This document shows, piece after piece, positions 51,489 to 60,603 of a DNA stretch of 64,000 nucleotides. The first letter of the stretch is position 1; each line of letters starts with the position of its first letter. The notes under the pieces are model-generated. The model had not been told where the DNA came from. It searched no databases and was given only the letters and a program-made list of their open reading frames with translations. This stretch comes from Streptomyces pactum. GTDB lineage: Bacteria > Actinomycetota > Actinomycetes > Streptomycetales > Streptomycetaceae. Both the position numbers and the translations under genes were made by a program. The DNA lies in contig NZ_CP019724.1 of the NCBI RefSeq assembly GCF_002005225.1, positions 620,001 to 684,000 on the forward strand, written 5' to 3'.

Positions 51489-53495
51489 TCAGCCCGTGTG
51501 GACCTTCAGGGCGGAGCGGACGGCTGACTCGAGGGCGCCTTCGATCCAGGCCGGCTTGACGGAGGTGTGGTCCCCAGCGAAGTGCAGCGGGCCTTCGGAC
51601 GTGGGGATGTCGGGGAACAGTTCCGTGTGCTGGCCGGGGAAGAGCACGGACGCCTCGCCGTAGGCGTAGTGGTCACGCATCCACGACTGGGTCTGGCACC
51701 TGCCGGTGAAGAAGACCTCGCACCGGCGGCCGAACACCGCCTGCACCCCGGCGAGGGCGCGCAGACAGCGCTCCTCGTCGGCGTAGGCGTCCCACTTCAG
51801 GGCGTCGTCGGACCAACTGTAAGAGGCCAGCATGATGCCGCCGTCACTGCCGTCCATGGGCTGGGCGTGCTCGAAGTACATGAAGCGGTTGGCGTTGTCG
51901 CTGACGGAACCGCCACCACGGACGTGAGCGGCTTCGGGTTCACCGTCCGCGGCGGGCCGGAAGGCGGCGAAGCAGTGCTTGTACGCGTCGGGGATCGTCA
52001 CACCCAGGTTCTTCACGGACTTGTGTGCGCCGAGGTACCGGCCGTCTGTGACCTTGCCCGCCCGGTACTTGTCGTAGAGGCCGTCCTCAATGGTGTCGAG
52101 GGCCTGCTTCCACTGAGCCTCGGTGAATTCCCACCAGCGTCGGGAGAATTCCAGCAGCACCTTGGTCGCGGCGTCGTAGTGCAGCTCCGTGATGGCCCGG
52201 CGCTTGCCGTAGGACAGCGGGGGGTCGAAAGTGACGTGCCGCAGTCCGGAGAACGGAACGGTGATGATCGCCTCGTCACCCTCGAAGACCTGTGTGGTGC
52301 CCCCGTTGCCTGTCTGGCAGTCCTCGGAGACGGTGTGCACCCGCACCTTGCCGCCGGCGCGTTCGACGCGCACGGCACGCCGGTCGAGCCGCACCTTTCC
52401 CTTCACCGGCGCGTACAGCGCGTCGGCGAGCAGTGCGGTGCCGCCCTTGATCTCCCAGAACTTGGTCTTCGGGTCGATCAGTGCGCTGGACAGGAAGCTG
52501 TGGAGGAACGAGAGGTGCAGCCGTGAGGTCAGGTTCTGGATGGTTCCGACCAGGTCGATGGTCCTGGTGTCGAGCCCCGCGGCTTCGGTGAGGTAGCGGT
52601 ACATGGACCAGTGTCCGTACCTCTCGAGGACCTCGGCCCACCCGTCGACGAGAGCGGTTCCCTCCTTGCCCCGGACGAGCCGGTGTGCGGGTTCGAGCGC
52701 CTCCGCGAGGATGGCGGCGGCGGTCCTCTTCCGGTCGGCGCCGGTGATGTGGAAGGTGTCGTTGACCCTTTCCGGGTTCTTCTCGTAGTCGGCCCGGCGC
52801 TCACGGACGCCGTTGACGTGGATCCAGGTGCGGTTGGTCTTCTTCGCCGGGTCGTCGGGGTCGACGTCCACCAGGTAGAACTCCTGGCGGGGGAGGTCGA
52901 ACTTCTCGAGCAGTGCCATGAGGAGCGGGTGGCTGTCGGGCAGCCGCATGGCCCCGGCCTCGGCGTACTGCGCAGGGTCGGCGAACGGCTGCCGGCCCTT
53001 CTCGTGACCTCCCCTGCGGAAGGTCTTGACACGGCCGCCGACCCGGTTGCCGTTGGCCTCGATCACGACAACGTCGTGTCCCGCCCGGTTGAGCAGGTCG
53101 GCGGCCAGCAGTCCGGCCGGTCCGGCCCCGACGATCAGAACGCGCTTGGTGGCCTTCCCCCGGCTGGCCGGCAGACCGCCGTTGACGGCCTTCACATAGG
53201 CCGGGACCAGAGGCTTGTCGTGTTGGTCGTACACGGCGATGGCGCGGGCGACCGCCCGGTACGCCTGGGGAGCGGTGCCGGGCGGCACCACGGCCGGCGG
53301 GATCGCGGGCGCGGTGGCGGGGCTGAGCGCCGTCGCGGAGGCGGCGGAGGCGGCCGTGAGCCCGACGGCGAGCGCCGAAGTGCCGGTCACCGTGACCACC
53401 GAGCGCCGCGAGGGCGTGGTGAGATGCGGTGCCGGTCGCCGCAGCGACGAGTCGTGAGTGCCGGAAGCCGAGGTGTTCGCATTCTGAGTGTTCAT
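51489..53495 (-). CDS. Exported flavin L-amino-acid oxidase, L-glutamate-oxidase-like
   Basis: A 668-residue GMC-unrelated monoamine-oxidase-type flavoenzyme that deaminates an L-amino acid to a keto acid, ammonia and hydrogen peroxide. A twin-arginine-type leader ([10 protein letters not shown], Arg30-Arg31, then a hydrophobic core to about 57) points to secretion. The FAD motif GAGPAG is at 123-128, followed by the family block [14 protein letters not shown]. The C-terminal [20 protein letters not shown] is the second FAD contact. Length and layout resemble the roughly 700-residue L-glutamate oxidase precursor of Streptomyces. The actual amino-acid specificity needs checking of substrate-binding Arg/Trp positions. 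It is downstream of rsbP but separated by 184 bp. Confidence 0.85.
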   Translation of the reverse strand: MNTQNANTSASGTHDSSLRRPAPHLTTPSRRSVVTVTGTSALAVGLTAASAASATALSPATAPAIPPAVVPPGTAPQAYRAVARAIAVYDQHDKPLVPAYVKAVNGGLPASRGKATKRVLIVGAGPAGLLAADLLNRAGHDVVVIEANGNRVGGRVKTFRRGGHEKGRQPFADPAQYAEAGAMRLPDSHPLLMALLEKFDLPRQEFYLVDVDPDDPAKKTNRTWIHVNGVRERRADYEKNPERVNDTFHITGADRKRTAAAILAEALEPAHRLVRGKEGTALVDGWAEVLERYGHWSMYRYLTEAAGLDTRTIDLVGTIQNLTSRLHLSFLHSFLSSALIDPKTKFWEIKGGTALLADALYAPVKGKVRLDRRAVRVERAGGKVRVHTVSEDCQTGNGGTTQVFEGDEAIITVPFSGLRHVTFDPPLSYGKRRAITELHYDAATKVLLEFSRRWWEFTEAQWKQALDTIEDGLYDKYRAGKVTDGRYLGAHKSVKNLGVTIPDAYKHCFAAFRPAADGEPEAAHVRGGGSVSDNANRFMYFEHAQPMDGSDGGIMLASYSWSDDALKWDAYADEERCLRALAGVQAVFGRRCEVFFTGRCQTQSWMRDHYAYGEASVLFPGQHTELFPDIPTSEGPLHFAGDHTSVKPAWIEGALESAVRSALKVHTG

Positions 53496-53679
53496 CGCGC
53501 ATCACTCTTGTGTGCACGAGCGCCCTGGAGGTAGTGCCCTCACACGGACGAGACGCTCAAACCACTCGAACCGGGTCCGTAGCCGGTACCCGTGTTCACC
53601 TGGGGCCCGCACTTACGCCCCTGCTCCGGTGCAGGGCCGTGCCGCGCCCCGCGACGCCGGCATGATCCAGACGACAGGT

Positions 53680-54930
53680 CTACTGGTGCGGGCGCCCCAG
53701 GGCGAGGAGGGCCGTGTCGTCGTTCAGCCCGTCGCCGAAGCCGACGAGGAGACCGGCGAAGGCATCGATCACGGCGCGTGGTTGCGCGGGGGCCAGACCG
53801 GTGGCGAACGACTGCAGCGCGTCGTAGCCGTACAGGTCGTTGTCCGCCCCCGTACGCGCCTCGGTGACGCCGTCGGTGTAGAGCAGCAGCGTGTCGCCGG
53901 GCTCGAGAGCGGTGCGGACCGTGGTGAACGAGGCTTGGGGGAAGGCCCCGACCAGCATCCCGGCGGGTGTCGGCAGGTACTGCGCCACACCGTCCGCACG
54001 GAGCATCAGCGCGGGCGGGTGTCCGCCCGAGGCCAGGCGGACACCGACCGCCCGGCCTTCGGGTTCCAGGACGCCGAAGATGACGGTGCAGTAACGCGGG
54101 TCACCATCGGCGTACCGCTCGAGCAGCGCGGCGTTGAGGGTGGACAGCACGGCTTCGGGGTCGAGACCCTGGAGCGCCGCCGTGCGCAGGGTGTAGCGCG
54201 CCAGGGAGGTCACGGCCGCCGCCTTCGGGCCCTTCCCGCAGACGTCGCCGAGGAAGAAGGCGAAGCGCTCGTCGCCGAGGGGGAACAGGTCGTAGAAGTC
54301 CCCGCCCAGCCGTACAGGAGAGGCCGTGTGGTAGTGAACGGCGGTCTCCACACCGGGCACGACCGGCAGACTGGCCGGTAGCAGGCTCTGCTGCAGTACG
54401 GCCAGCGCCTCGCGTAGCTGCTCGCGGTCGGCCTCCGCCTGGCGGCGGGCCTTCTCCGCCTCGCGGCGGGCGCGAAGCAGTTCCCTCTCGTAGGAACGCC
54501 GGTCGGTGGCGTCGAAGACGGTCGTGCGGACCAGCAGGGGCCGGTCGTCCGCACCGCGTTTCACGGTCGACGTGATCAGTACCGGAAGCCGCGCCCCGTC
54601 CGCGACCTTCATTTCCAGCGCGATGCCTCCGGCCACCCCCTGCATGCGCAACATGGGCGCGTAGTGGGTCTCGTGGTAGAGCTTGCCTCCCACGGTCAGC
54701 AGATCGCTGAAGCGTCTGCGCCGCACGACCTCGTCCCGCGAGAGGCCGAGCCAGTCCAACAGCGTTTTGTTGATCTTGACGATGGTGCCGTCCATCAGAG
54801 TGGACAGGTATCCGCAGGGAGCGGACTCGTAGAGCTCCTCAGTACTGTCCTCCAGCAGGGCGACGACATCCGAGTCGATGGATGGCTGTGCCTCGCCGTC
54901 GGGTGGCAGGTCCGGGTCGGGGCGAGACAC
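53680..54930 (-). CDS. rsbP: RsbP-like PAS-PP2C phosphatase
   Basis: A 416-residue phosphatase with an N-terminal PAS domain (about 25-145; CGYLSTLMDGTIVKINKTLL), a short coiled-coil linker (RRSYERELLRARREAEKARR) and a C-terminal PP2C/SpoIIE domain. Metal-binding residues are intact in RLGGDFYDLF, LGDVCGKGP and LNDDTALLAL. The same PAS-coiled coil-PP2C layout is found in Bacillus RsbP, which dephosphorylates the anti-anti-sigma factor under energy stress. The GTG start lies one base beyond the stop codon of an RsbQ-like hydrolase, the same gene pairing as in Bacillus. The target is probably a STAS protein such as that at 7555, but this is unproven. Confidence 0.9.
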   Translation of the reverse strand: MSRPDPDLPPDGEAQPSIDSDVVALLEDSTEELYESAPCGYLSTLMDGTIVKINKTLLDWLGLSRDEVVRRRRFSDLLTVGGKLYHETHYAPMLRMQGVAGGIALEMKVADGARLPVLITSTVKRGADDRPLLVRTTVFDATDRRSYERELLRARREAEKARRQAEADREQLREALAVLQQSLLPASLPVVPGVETAVHYHTASPVRLGGDFYDLFPLGDERFAFFLGDVCGKGPKAAAVTSLARYTLRTAALQGLDPEAVLSTLNAALLERYADGDPRYCTVIFGVLEPEGRAVGVRLASGGHPPALMLRADGVAQYLPTPAGMLVGAFPQASFTTVRTALEPGDTLLLYTDGVTEARTGADNDLYGYDALQSFATGLAPAQPRAVIDAFAGLLVGFGDGLNDDTALLALGRPHQ

Positions 54931-54931
54931 A

Positions 54932-55732
54932 CTACGAGGCTTCCAAGAACGCCGTTACCGCGTCTGCAGTGGCCTGCGGAGCACTCAACTGGGGGCAGTG
55001 GCCGATGGCGGGCAACGTGACCAGACGGCTACCGGGAATGGCGGCATGGACGTAGGCCCCCACCTCGCGGGGGGCGATGGCGTCCTGCTCGCAGTCGAGG
55101 ATCAGGGTGGGGACGGTGACCGTTTTCAGGTCCTGTCGTGCGTCGGAGAGGAACGTGGTGCGCGCGAATACCCGCGCTACCTCCGGGTCGGTGGCGCAGA
55201 AGCTGGTGGTGAGTTCCTCACCCAGCTCCGGACGGTCGGGATTGCCCATGATGACCGGGGCCATGGTCGCGGACCACCCGAGGTAGTTGGCTTCCAGCGA
55301 GTCCAGCAACTCTTCGATGTCCGCTGCGCTGAAGCCGCCCCGGTAGCCCTCCTCGTCGATATAGGAGGGTGAGGGGCACACCATGACCAGCGTTCCGATG
55401 CGGCCTGGTGCCGCGGCGGCGGCGCGGACACCGACCATGGCGCTGACCGAGTGCCCCACGAGGACCGCGTCCCGCAGGTCCAGCTCCTCGCACACGTCCA
55501 ACACGTCCTGGGCGTATCCGTCCAGTGTCGTGTAGCGCTCCTCCCGCCACGCGGCCAGGTCGGAGCGGCCGGAGCCGACGTAGTCGAACAGCACGACGCG
55601 GTAGTGTTCCGCGAGACCGGGGGCCACGAGACGCCACAGGTTCTGATCACAGCCGAAGCCGTGCGCGAGGACGAGGGGCCGTCCGGTTTCGGGCCCCATC
55701 ACGCGGACGTTGTTCCTGCGGAGTATGTCCAT
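54932..55732 (-). CDS. rsbQ: RsbQ-like alpha/beta hydrolase
   Basis: A 266-residue alpha/beta hydrolase closely patterned on Bacillus RsbQ. It shares the start of the fold with AHGFGCDQNLWRLVAPGL, the stretch YVGSGRSDL, TLDGYAQDVLDVCEELDLRD and the nucleophile elbow GHSVSAM. The triad is Ser95-Asp217-His245. RsbQ binds or hydrolyses a small hydrophobic ligand and activates RsbP; the plant receptors KAI2 and D14 are related. The start ATG at 55732 aligns with RsbQ (MDILRRNNVRV). It is immediately upstream of the PAS-PP2C gene with no gap, so the two are co-expressed. The ligand is unknown. Confidence 0.92.
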   Translation of the reverse strand: MDILRRNNVRVMGPETGRPLVLAHGFGCDQNLWRLVAPGLAEHYRVVLFDYVGSGRSDLAAWREERYTTLDGYAQDVLDVCEELDLRDAVLVGHSVSAMVGVRAAAAAPGRIGTLVMVCPSPSYIDEEGYRGGFSAADIEELLDSLEANYLGWSATMAPVIMGNPDRPELGEELTTSFCATDPEVARVFARTTFLSDARQDLKTVTVPTLILDCEQDAIAPREVGAYVHAAIPGSRLVTLPAIGHCPQLSAPQATADAVTAFLEAS

Positions 55733-56183
55733 CCACCCATCGTGACACGCCACGGCCGGACTCACGTTGTGCGTTGCGCCTCAGCGGCCTCAGCGGCCCC
55801 AACCGCCTCACCCCCGCACGCGGGAGTCTTCGCGACCCCCGCACGCGGGAGTCTTCGCGCTTGCGCACATGCTCACGTGCCGGCGCCTCCCGCCGCTGTC
55901 CGGCGGTCAGCGACGGGCGGCAGCGTTCACACCCCCGGGCCGACGCCCCGCGACGGCGCTGGGCCCGCGAGGGCGGCGCCGTCGCGCGTCCTGTGCGGCC
56001 GGCCCTCCGTCGTTCGCGGAAGGTGCGGACCTCGGCGTCGACGAGAGTGCCGTCCTGCCGTTCGAGGTGGGCGAGCACGAGGCCCAGGCCGAAGAAGGTG
56101 GGTGCCCACGCGCCGACGAAGAGCTCCCGGCGGTCGGTACGGGCGACGTCGGCGCCGGGTTCCACGGCCGGCGGGGGCACCAC
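55647..56183 (-). CDS. Possible small protein gene with re-framed 3' end
   Basis: A 178-codon frame whose first 55 codons look genuine: good codon bias and a sensible amphipathic stretch (ELFVGAWAPTFFGLGLVLAH, then LERQDGTLVDAEVRTF). The remainder is Arg-rich and loses protein character. A 25-bp tandem duplication at 55811-55860 shifts the frame. With only one copy the reading frame would meet TGA right after RKREDSRVRG. The current frame runs on and overlaps the rsbQ 5' end. The original product was therefore probably about 125 residues or shorter. It lies 50 bp downstream of the PucR-type gene. Function unknown. Confidence 0.4.
   Translation of the reverse strand: MVPPPAVEPGADVARTDRRELFVGAWAPTFFGLGLVLAHLERQDGTLVDAEVRTFRERRRAGRTGRATAPPSRAQRRRGASARGCERCRPSLTAGQRREAPAREHVRKREDSRVRGSRRLPRAGVRRLGPLRPLRRNAQRESGRGVSRWVDGHTPQEQRPRDGARNRTAPRPRARLRL
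55811..55860. repeat. 25-bp tandem duplication
   Basis: Two head-to-tail 25-bp units (55811-55835 and 55836-55860) are identical except for the last base. Each contains the short dyad CCCGC-AC-GCGGG. The unit length is not a multiple of three. Confidence 0.95.
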
Positions 56184-56232
56184 CCGGAGCCGGGACGAGG
56201 TCGGATCGGCACCGGGGGGCGGAGTGTGTGCG

Positions 56233-57519
56233 TCAGTCGTGCAGTACTCGTCGGGCGGTGAGGGCCAGGCTCATCTCCACCACGTCCGCCGGGCGGGCCA
56301 GGGACCGGCCGGTCAGTTGTTCGCAGCGGCGGAGGCGGTTGAGGACCGTGTTGCGGTGGCAGTAGAGGCGTTCACCGGCCCGCTGTGCCGAGCCGTCGCA
56401 GTCGAGCCAGGTGGTGAGGGTGTCCAGCAGCACCTCACGGTCGGCGGGCTCCAGGCGCAGCAGGGGGCCGAGCACCTTCTCGGCGAGGGCACGGCCGAGT
56501 TCGGGGCTGGAGACGAGCAGGGCGGCCGGGAGATGGTCGGTGAGCCGGACCGTGCCACCGGCCTCGGGGCAGATGTCCAGGGCCGTGTCGGCGTGCCGGC
56601 GGGCGTCGCCGACGGACGCCAGTCCGTCGACCGGGCTGCCGACACCGATCCGGACCCCCGGGAACGGGGCGCGCGGCCCGGACCCGGGTTCCTCCGGCGC
56701 CGGGAGTCCGTCGTCGCCGGCGCCGACCAGGACGATGCCGTAGTCGACCTCCGCTCCGGCGTGCCAGTGGACGCGTGCGCCGGGCGCCACGGCCGCGGCC
56801 CGGGCGGCGTCGGACCGCGCGGGGCGTCCGCCGGTGACGGCGACGACCACGTACCGGCCCTGCTCCGGCAGGCCCAGCGCCTGTGCGGCCTCGGGCAGGT
56901 CGGCGATGCGGCTGGTGCCGTCGAGCAGACCGGCCGCCAGCAGCCGGGCCCGGTTCTCGCGGCGCCGGGCGAGCTGCCACTCGGCCTGCCGGTAGGCGTC
57001 CGCCACGATGGTGCAGTGCTCGTCGACGAAGTTCCACACGTCGGCGGCCACGTGCACGAGGAGGCGTACGTCCTCGGGTGCGTGGCGGGAGGTCTCCTCG
57101 ATCAGCCGCTGCCACACCAGTGAGCCGCCGAGGCGGAAGGCGTGCAGCAGCGCGTCCAGCGGCAGTCCCTGCTCGGCGCGGGTGGCTCCGATCCGCCAGG
57201 AGCAGCGGCGGGCCGCGTCCCGCGCGCCGCGCGGGTCGAGCAGCGAGGCCACGCTGTGCCGCAGCGAGCGGTGGACCTCCTGCCAGGTGGCGGTGGGGTC
57301 CTTCGTGATGGCCGCGCGGTAGGCCGGCTCCTGCTCCTGCAACAGGGCCACCAGCCGGTCGGCCAGATCGGGCAGGTCGTCGAGCAGGGCGCGGGCGGCC
57401 CGGTGCAGGACCCGCAGGGCGTCGGCGTCCATCAGTGACGCGACGCTCGGCGTCCGCGGGCGTGGTACGGGCGTCAGCCCGGTGCGGATCGCTGCTCGTG
57501 ACCGTACGGCGTGCTGCAT
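56233..57519 (-). CDS. PucR/CdaR-type transcriptional regulator
   Basis: A 428-residue regulator. An N-terminal all-helical sensor (about 30-190) contains RRENRARLLAAGLLDG at its end. A degenerate GGDEF-like middle domain follows, and a C-terminal PucR helix-turn-helix (LLDTLTTWLDCDGSAQRAGE, then RLYCHRNTVLNRLRRCEQLTG, about 365-405). Members regulate purine, sugar-acid or other catabolic genes in response to metabolites. The ATG at 57519 follows GAGGACC. It is 118 bp from the LAL regulator gene on the same strand. Target genes are not evident. Confidence 0.9.
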   Translation of the reverse strand: MQHAVRSRAAIRTGLTPVPRPRTPSVASLMDADALRVLHRAARALLDDLPDLADRLVALLQEQEPAYRAAITKDPTATWQEVHRSLRHSVASLLDPRGARDAARRCSWRIGATRAEQGLPLDALLHAFRLGGSLVWQRLIEETSRHAPEDVRLLVHVAADVWNFVDEHCTIVADAYRQAEWQLARRRENRARLLAAGLLDGTSRIADLPEAAQALGLPEQGRYVVVAVTGGRPARSDAARAAAVAPGARVHWHAGAEVDYGIVLVGAGDDGLPAPEEPGSGPRAPFPGVRIGVGSPVDGLASVGDARRHADTALDICPEAGGTVRLTDHLPAALLVSSPELGRALAEKVLGPLLRLEPADREVLLDTLTTWLDCDGSAQRAGERLYCHRNTVLNRLRRCEQLTGRSLARPADVVEMSLALTARRVLHD

Positions 57520-57636
57520 CGCGGTCCTCCCCAGGCCAGGGCTTGCGGAGGCGCCCCGCGACGGGCTGACCGCCCGCGCCGGGCCTGCCCCCTGACTCGT
57601 CCTGCCCCGAAGGATGGCATACCGTCCGGTCGGTCC

Positions 57637-60384
57637 CTAGGGTTGTGCACCGGTCTTTTCGGTTCGCCCGGCCTGTCCGCCCTGCTCGGCATGCTCGACC
57701 ATGCGGGCCAGCTCCAGGCGGGACCGTACGCCGAGTGCCGCGAAGGCCTTGCGGAGGTGGTAGTCGACGGTGCGGGTGCTCACCGCGAGGGTGAGCGCGA
57801 CCTCACGGTTGGTGGCGCCCTCGGCGACCTGCCGGGCGATGCGCAACTGCTGCGGCGTCAGGCGGGACAGTGCACCGGTGCCCCCGCCGTGCGGGGCCGC
57901 TCCGAGCGCCCGCAGCTCGCCGCGCGCCTGTGCGGCCCAGACGCCGGCACCGCAGCGGTCGAAGCCGGCCAGCGCGCTGCCGAGGCGGCCGCGGGCCTCG
58001 CGGGGCCTGCGGCGCCGGCGCAGCCACTTGCCGTACAGGAGCGCCGTACGGGCCCGTTCGAAGTCGCCGCCCGCCTCGTCGTGCCGGGCGAGCGCGCGCC
58101 GGTAGAGGTCGTCGGCCCGGTCCGGCGGGGCGAGGAGGGCGTGGCAGCGGGCCAGTTGCGCGGCGGCCTGCGGATCGGCGCCGAACGCCGCCCACCCGGC
58201 GAAATCCGTCAGGACCGCGCGGGTGTCCTCGTGGCGTCCGGCGAGGACCGCGGCCTCCACGAAGCACGGCACGGCGAGCCGCCACACCGCGAAGTGCCCG
58301 CGCCCGGGCCCGGGAAGGACCAGGAGACCGAGCCGGTCGGCGGCGTCGAAGGGGCGCCCCCGGCCGAGGTCGGCCCGGGCCGCCGCCCACTCCGCGAGGG
58401 TGGCCACCTGCGCCAGTCCGTGCCGCCGGGCGGTGGCCAGCGCGGCCGTCACATGCCGGGCGACGACGTCCGGCTCCTCCTCGATCGACGCCGCGAGGGC
58501 CAGCACCGCCCGGTGGTGGGCCGCCGTGTTGCGCTGCCCGGCCCGCAGCGCGGTGCGCAGCCCCTCCTCCGCGTGGGTGCGGGCCTGCGGGTGCCGGCCG
58601 GCGCGCAGTTCGGCGTAGGCCAGGTACTCCAGGGCCTGCGGCACCAGCGCGTCCGAGCCGAGCTGCCGAGCGGCGGCCAGGGCCCGTGCCCCGGCCCGGC
58701 GGGCGGCGTCCACGTCCCCGAGCAGCAGTGCGGCAGCCGCCGACCGCAGCAGCCCCTCGGGCCGGTCGTCGGTCCTGGCCCGCTCCACCACCTGCCCGAG
58801 CGGTACGACGGCCCGGTCGAGCCGCCCTTCGAGCAGCGCCCGCATGCCGACCCGGTGGTCGCGCACGGCGCCGGCCGCGTGCGCCGAGGGGGGTGGTGCT
58901 TCGGCGTGCGCGGCAGCCCGCGTCTTCGCCCGTGGTTCGGGCGCGAGGGTGGCCAGGCACAGCGGCAGGTCTCCCGCCGCCCAGGCCGCGTCCGCGGCGG
59001 CCAGGGCGGCGCTCGCGGCGTCGGCCGGTGCGTCCTCGGCGAGCAGGGACGCGGCCAGCAGCAACGACTGATGGGCGTCGCCGACCGGCCCGTCCCGGAG
59101 TTCCGTCAGGCCACGCACCAGCTCGGCCCGCCCCCGCACCCCGGCGGGTGCGGCGCAGCCGCGGGCGGCGGCCAGCAGCGGGCGGGCCCGGTCGGGGTGG
59201 CCGGCGAGCAGGGCCTGCTCGGCCGCGGCCGTGTACCGCTCCGCCCGGGCCGGACCGTCGGCCGTCAGCTCGGCGGCACGGGCGTACGCCGTGGCGCGCA
59301 GCCGGTACGAAGCCGGCACCGCCGCGTCGGCCGCCACCGCCGCCAGCCGGTCCGCGAGCGACGGCGCGGGCGACGGGCCGGTCAGGGACCAGGAGCGGTG
59401 CAGCAGCCCCGGGAGCCGCCGGCCGCCGGCCTCCAGCACATCGGCCAGTGCGCGGTGCGCGGCACGGCGCCGGTCCGGCGCCGCGGTGGCGTGGACCGTA
59501 CGGCGAACCAACGGGCCGTGGAAGCGGAGCCGGTCGTCGGCCAGGGCGAGGGGCGCGGGGAGCGGTCCCGGGGAGGGGGCCGGCGTGGACGCCGGCCGCA
59601 GGTGCCGTACGGCGTCGAGGACCAGGCTCGCGTCGACGTCCGGGCCGTCCGCGGCGCGTACGGCCGCCGCCACCGTCAGCAGCAGGTCGTGCGCGTCCGC
59701 GGACAGACCGGTCAGCGCCTCTCCCGCCACTTCGGTCAGGGCCGCGGCGTCGGCCAGGGGTCTGGGCGGGGGACGGTGCCCGCGCAGTTCGGCCGGTGTG
59801 AGCCGGCGGACGAGGGCGAGGAGCAGGGCCGGGTTCCCCTCCGCCTCGGCAAGCAGTTGCTCGCGCACGGCCGGGTCGGCGGCGCCGTCGGTCGCGTCGT
59901 CGAGCAGGGCTTCGGCCTGCGGCGGCGTGAGCGGGTCCAGGCGTACGACGGGCAGGTGGGCGTACTCCGGGTCGACGGCGCGGTGTCCGGCGACGGACAG
60001 GAGCACGCCGACGCGGGCCGTGCCGCCCAGGTGTTCGGCCGCGCGGCCCAGGGCGGTCCGGGCCGGGGCGTCCCACAGATGCGCGTCGTCGACGCACACG
60101 AGCAGCGGTGCCCCGCCGGCCGCCGCCCGCAGCGTGTCGAGCGGTTCCTCACCGGTGGCGCGGGCACCGCGGTCCGGGCCGGGGCCGAGGTGGAGTACGG
60201 GGCCGGCCCGGAAGGAGCGGGCGGCCCACTGGAGGAGCGTGGTCCGGCCGAGTCCGGGTTCGCCGGTCACGACGAGGTGGCCGCCGTGGGTGCCCAGCCC
60301 GTCCAACAGAGCACGCACCGCCTGCTGCTGCGCGCTCCGGCCGTGGATCCGCACGGCCGTACGTACGGTCGTCTCTCCGGTCAT
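57637..60384 (-). CDS. LuxR-family regulator with AAA domain (LAL type)
   Basis: A 915-residue large ATP-binding LuxR-type regulator. The N-terminal NTPase has a Walker A region TGEPGLGRTT (40-49), in which Arg47 stands where Lys is expected, and a Walker B LLVCVDDAHLWD near 94-105. A long Ala/Arg-rich helical region with tetratricopeptide-like character spans about 340-830. The C-terminal LuxR helix-turn-helix is IARQVAEGATNREVALTLAV, then STRTVDYHLRKAFAALGV (about 850-890). LALs often activate specialised-metabolism or sugar-catabolism genes. A perfect 20-bp palindrome lies 8 bases before the ATG. Whether ATP binding survives the Lys-to-Arg change is uncertain. Confidence 0.9.
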   Translation of the reverse strand: MTGETTVRTAVRIHGRSAQQQAVRALLDGLGTHGGHLVVTGEPGLGRTTLLQWAARSFRAGPVLHLGPGPDRGARATGEEPLDTLRAAAGGAPLLVCVDDAHLWDAPARTALGRAAEHLGGTARVGVLLSVAGHRAVDPEYAHLPVVRLDPLTPPQAEALLDDATDGAADPAVREQLLAEAEGNPALLLALVRRLTPAELRGHRPPPRPLADAAALTEVAGEALTGLSADAHDLLLTVAAAVRAADGPDVDASLVLDAVRHLRPASTPAPSPGPLPAPLALADDRLRFHGPLVRRTVHATAAPDRRRAAHRALADVLEAGGRRLPGLLHRSWSLTGPSPAPSLADRLAAVAADAAVPASYRLRATAYARAAELTADGPARAERYTAAAEQALLAGHPDRARPLLAAARGCAAPAGVRGRAELVRGLTELRDGPVGDAHQSLLLAASLLAEDAPADAASAALAAADAAWAAGDLPLCLATLAPEPRAKTRAAAHAEAPPPSAHAAGAVRDHRVGMRALLEGRLDRAVVPLGQVVERARTDDRPEGLLRSAAAALLLGDVDAARRAGARALAAARQLGSDALVPQALEYLAYAELRAGRHPQARTHAEEGLRTALRAGQRNTAAHHRAVLALAASIEEEPDVVARHVTAALATARRHGLAQVATLAEWAAARADLGRGRPFDAADRLGLLVLPGPGRGHFAVWRLAVPCFVEAAVLAGRHEDTRAVLTDFAGWAAFGADPQAAAQLARCHALLAPPDRADDLYRRALARHDEAGGDFERARTALLYGKWLRRRRRPREARGRLGSALAGFDRCGAGVWAAQARGELRALGAAPHGGGTGALSRLTPQQLRIARQVAEGATNREVALTLAVSTRTVDYHLRKAFAALGVRSRLELARMVEHAEQGGQAGRTEKTGAQP

Positions 60385-60391
60385 TCACGGG

Positions 60392-60411
60392 AGGTTACGC
60401 GCGCGTAACCT
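60392..60411. promoter_or_regulatory. Perfect 20-bp palindrome upstream of the LAL gene
   Basis: AGGTTACGCGCGCGTAACCT is fully self-complementary and ends 8 bases before the ATG at 60384, where a ribosome-binding site would lie. It is probably an operator, possibly autoregulatory, or a translation-controlling hairpin. Confidence 0.6.
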
Positions 60412-60497
60412 GACACGGAAGCCATCGGTCCGCCCTCACCCGCCGGGGGGTCCGCCCTGTCACCTGCGGTTGTGCACCGTACGGCCGGGATACGCAC

Positions 60498-60543
60498 TGT
60501 GCCGCCGCCCAGCGGTCCCGGGCCCGGGCCGTGCGGCGGCACA
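60498..60543 (-). terminator. Hairpin after the cutinase-type lipase gene
   Basis: TGTGCCGCCGC (60498-60508) pairs perfectly with GCGGCGGCACA (60533-60543), with an inner CCCGGG dyad, about 60 bases after the lipase stop. Confidence 0.65.
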
Positions 60544-60603
60544 ACACGCCGGCGGCGGCCGCGACGTGCCCGCGACCACCGCCGGTTGGTGCCGTGAGAA
60601 GTG

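Noticed and set aside
57511..60408. A 965-codon plus-strand frame opposite the LAL regulator gene.
   Set aside because: Low-complexity Gly/Arg/Gln sequence, antisense to a gene with Walker and LuxR motifs.
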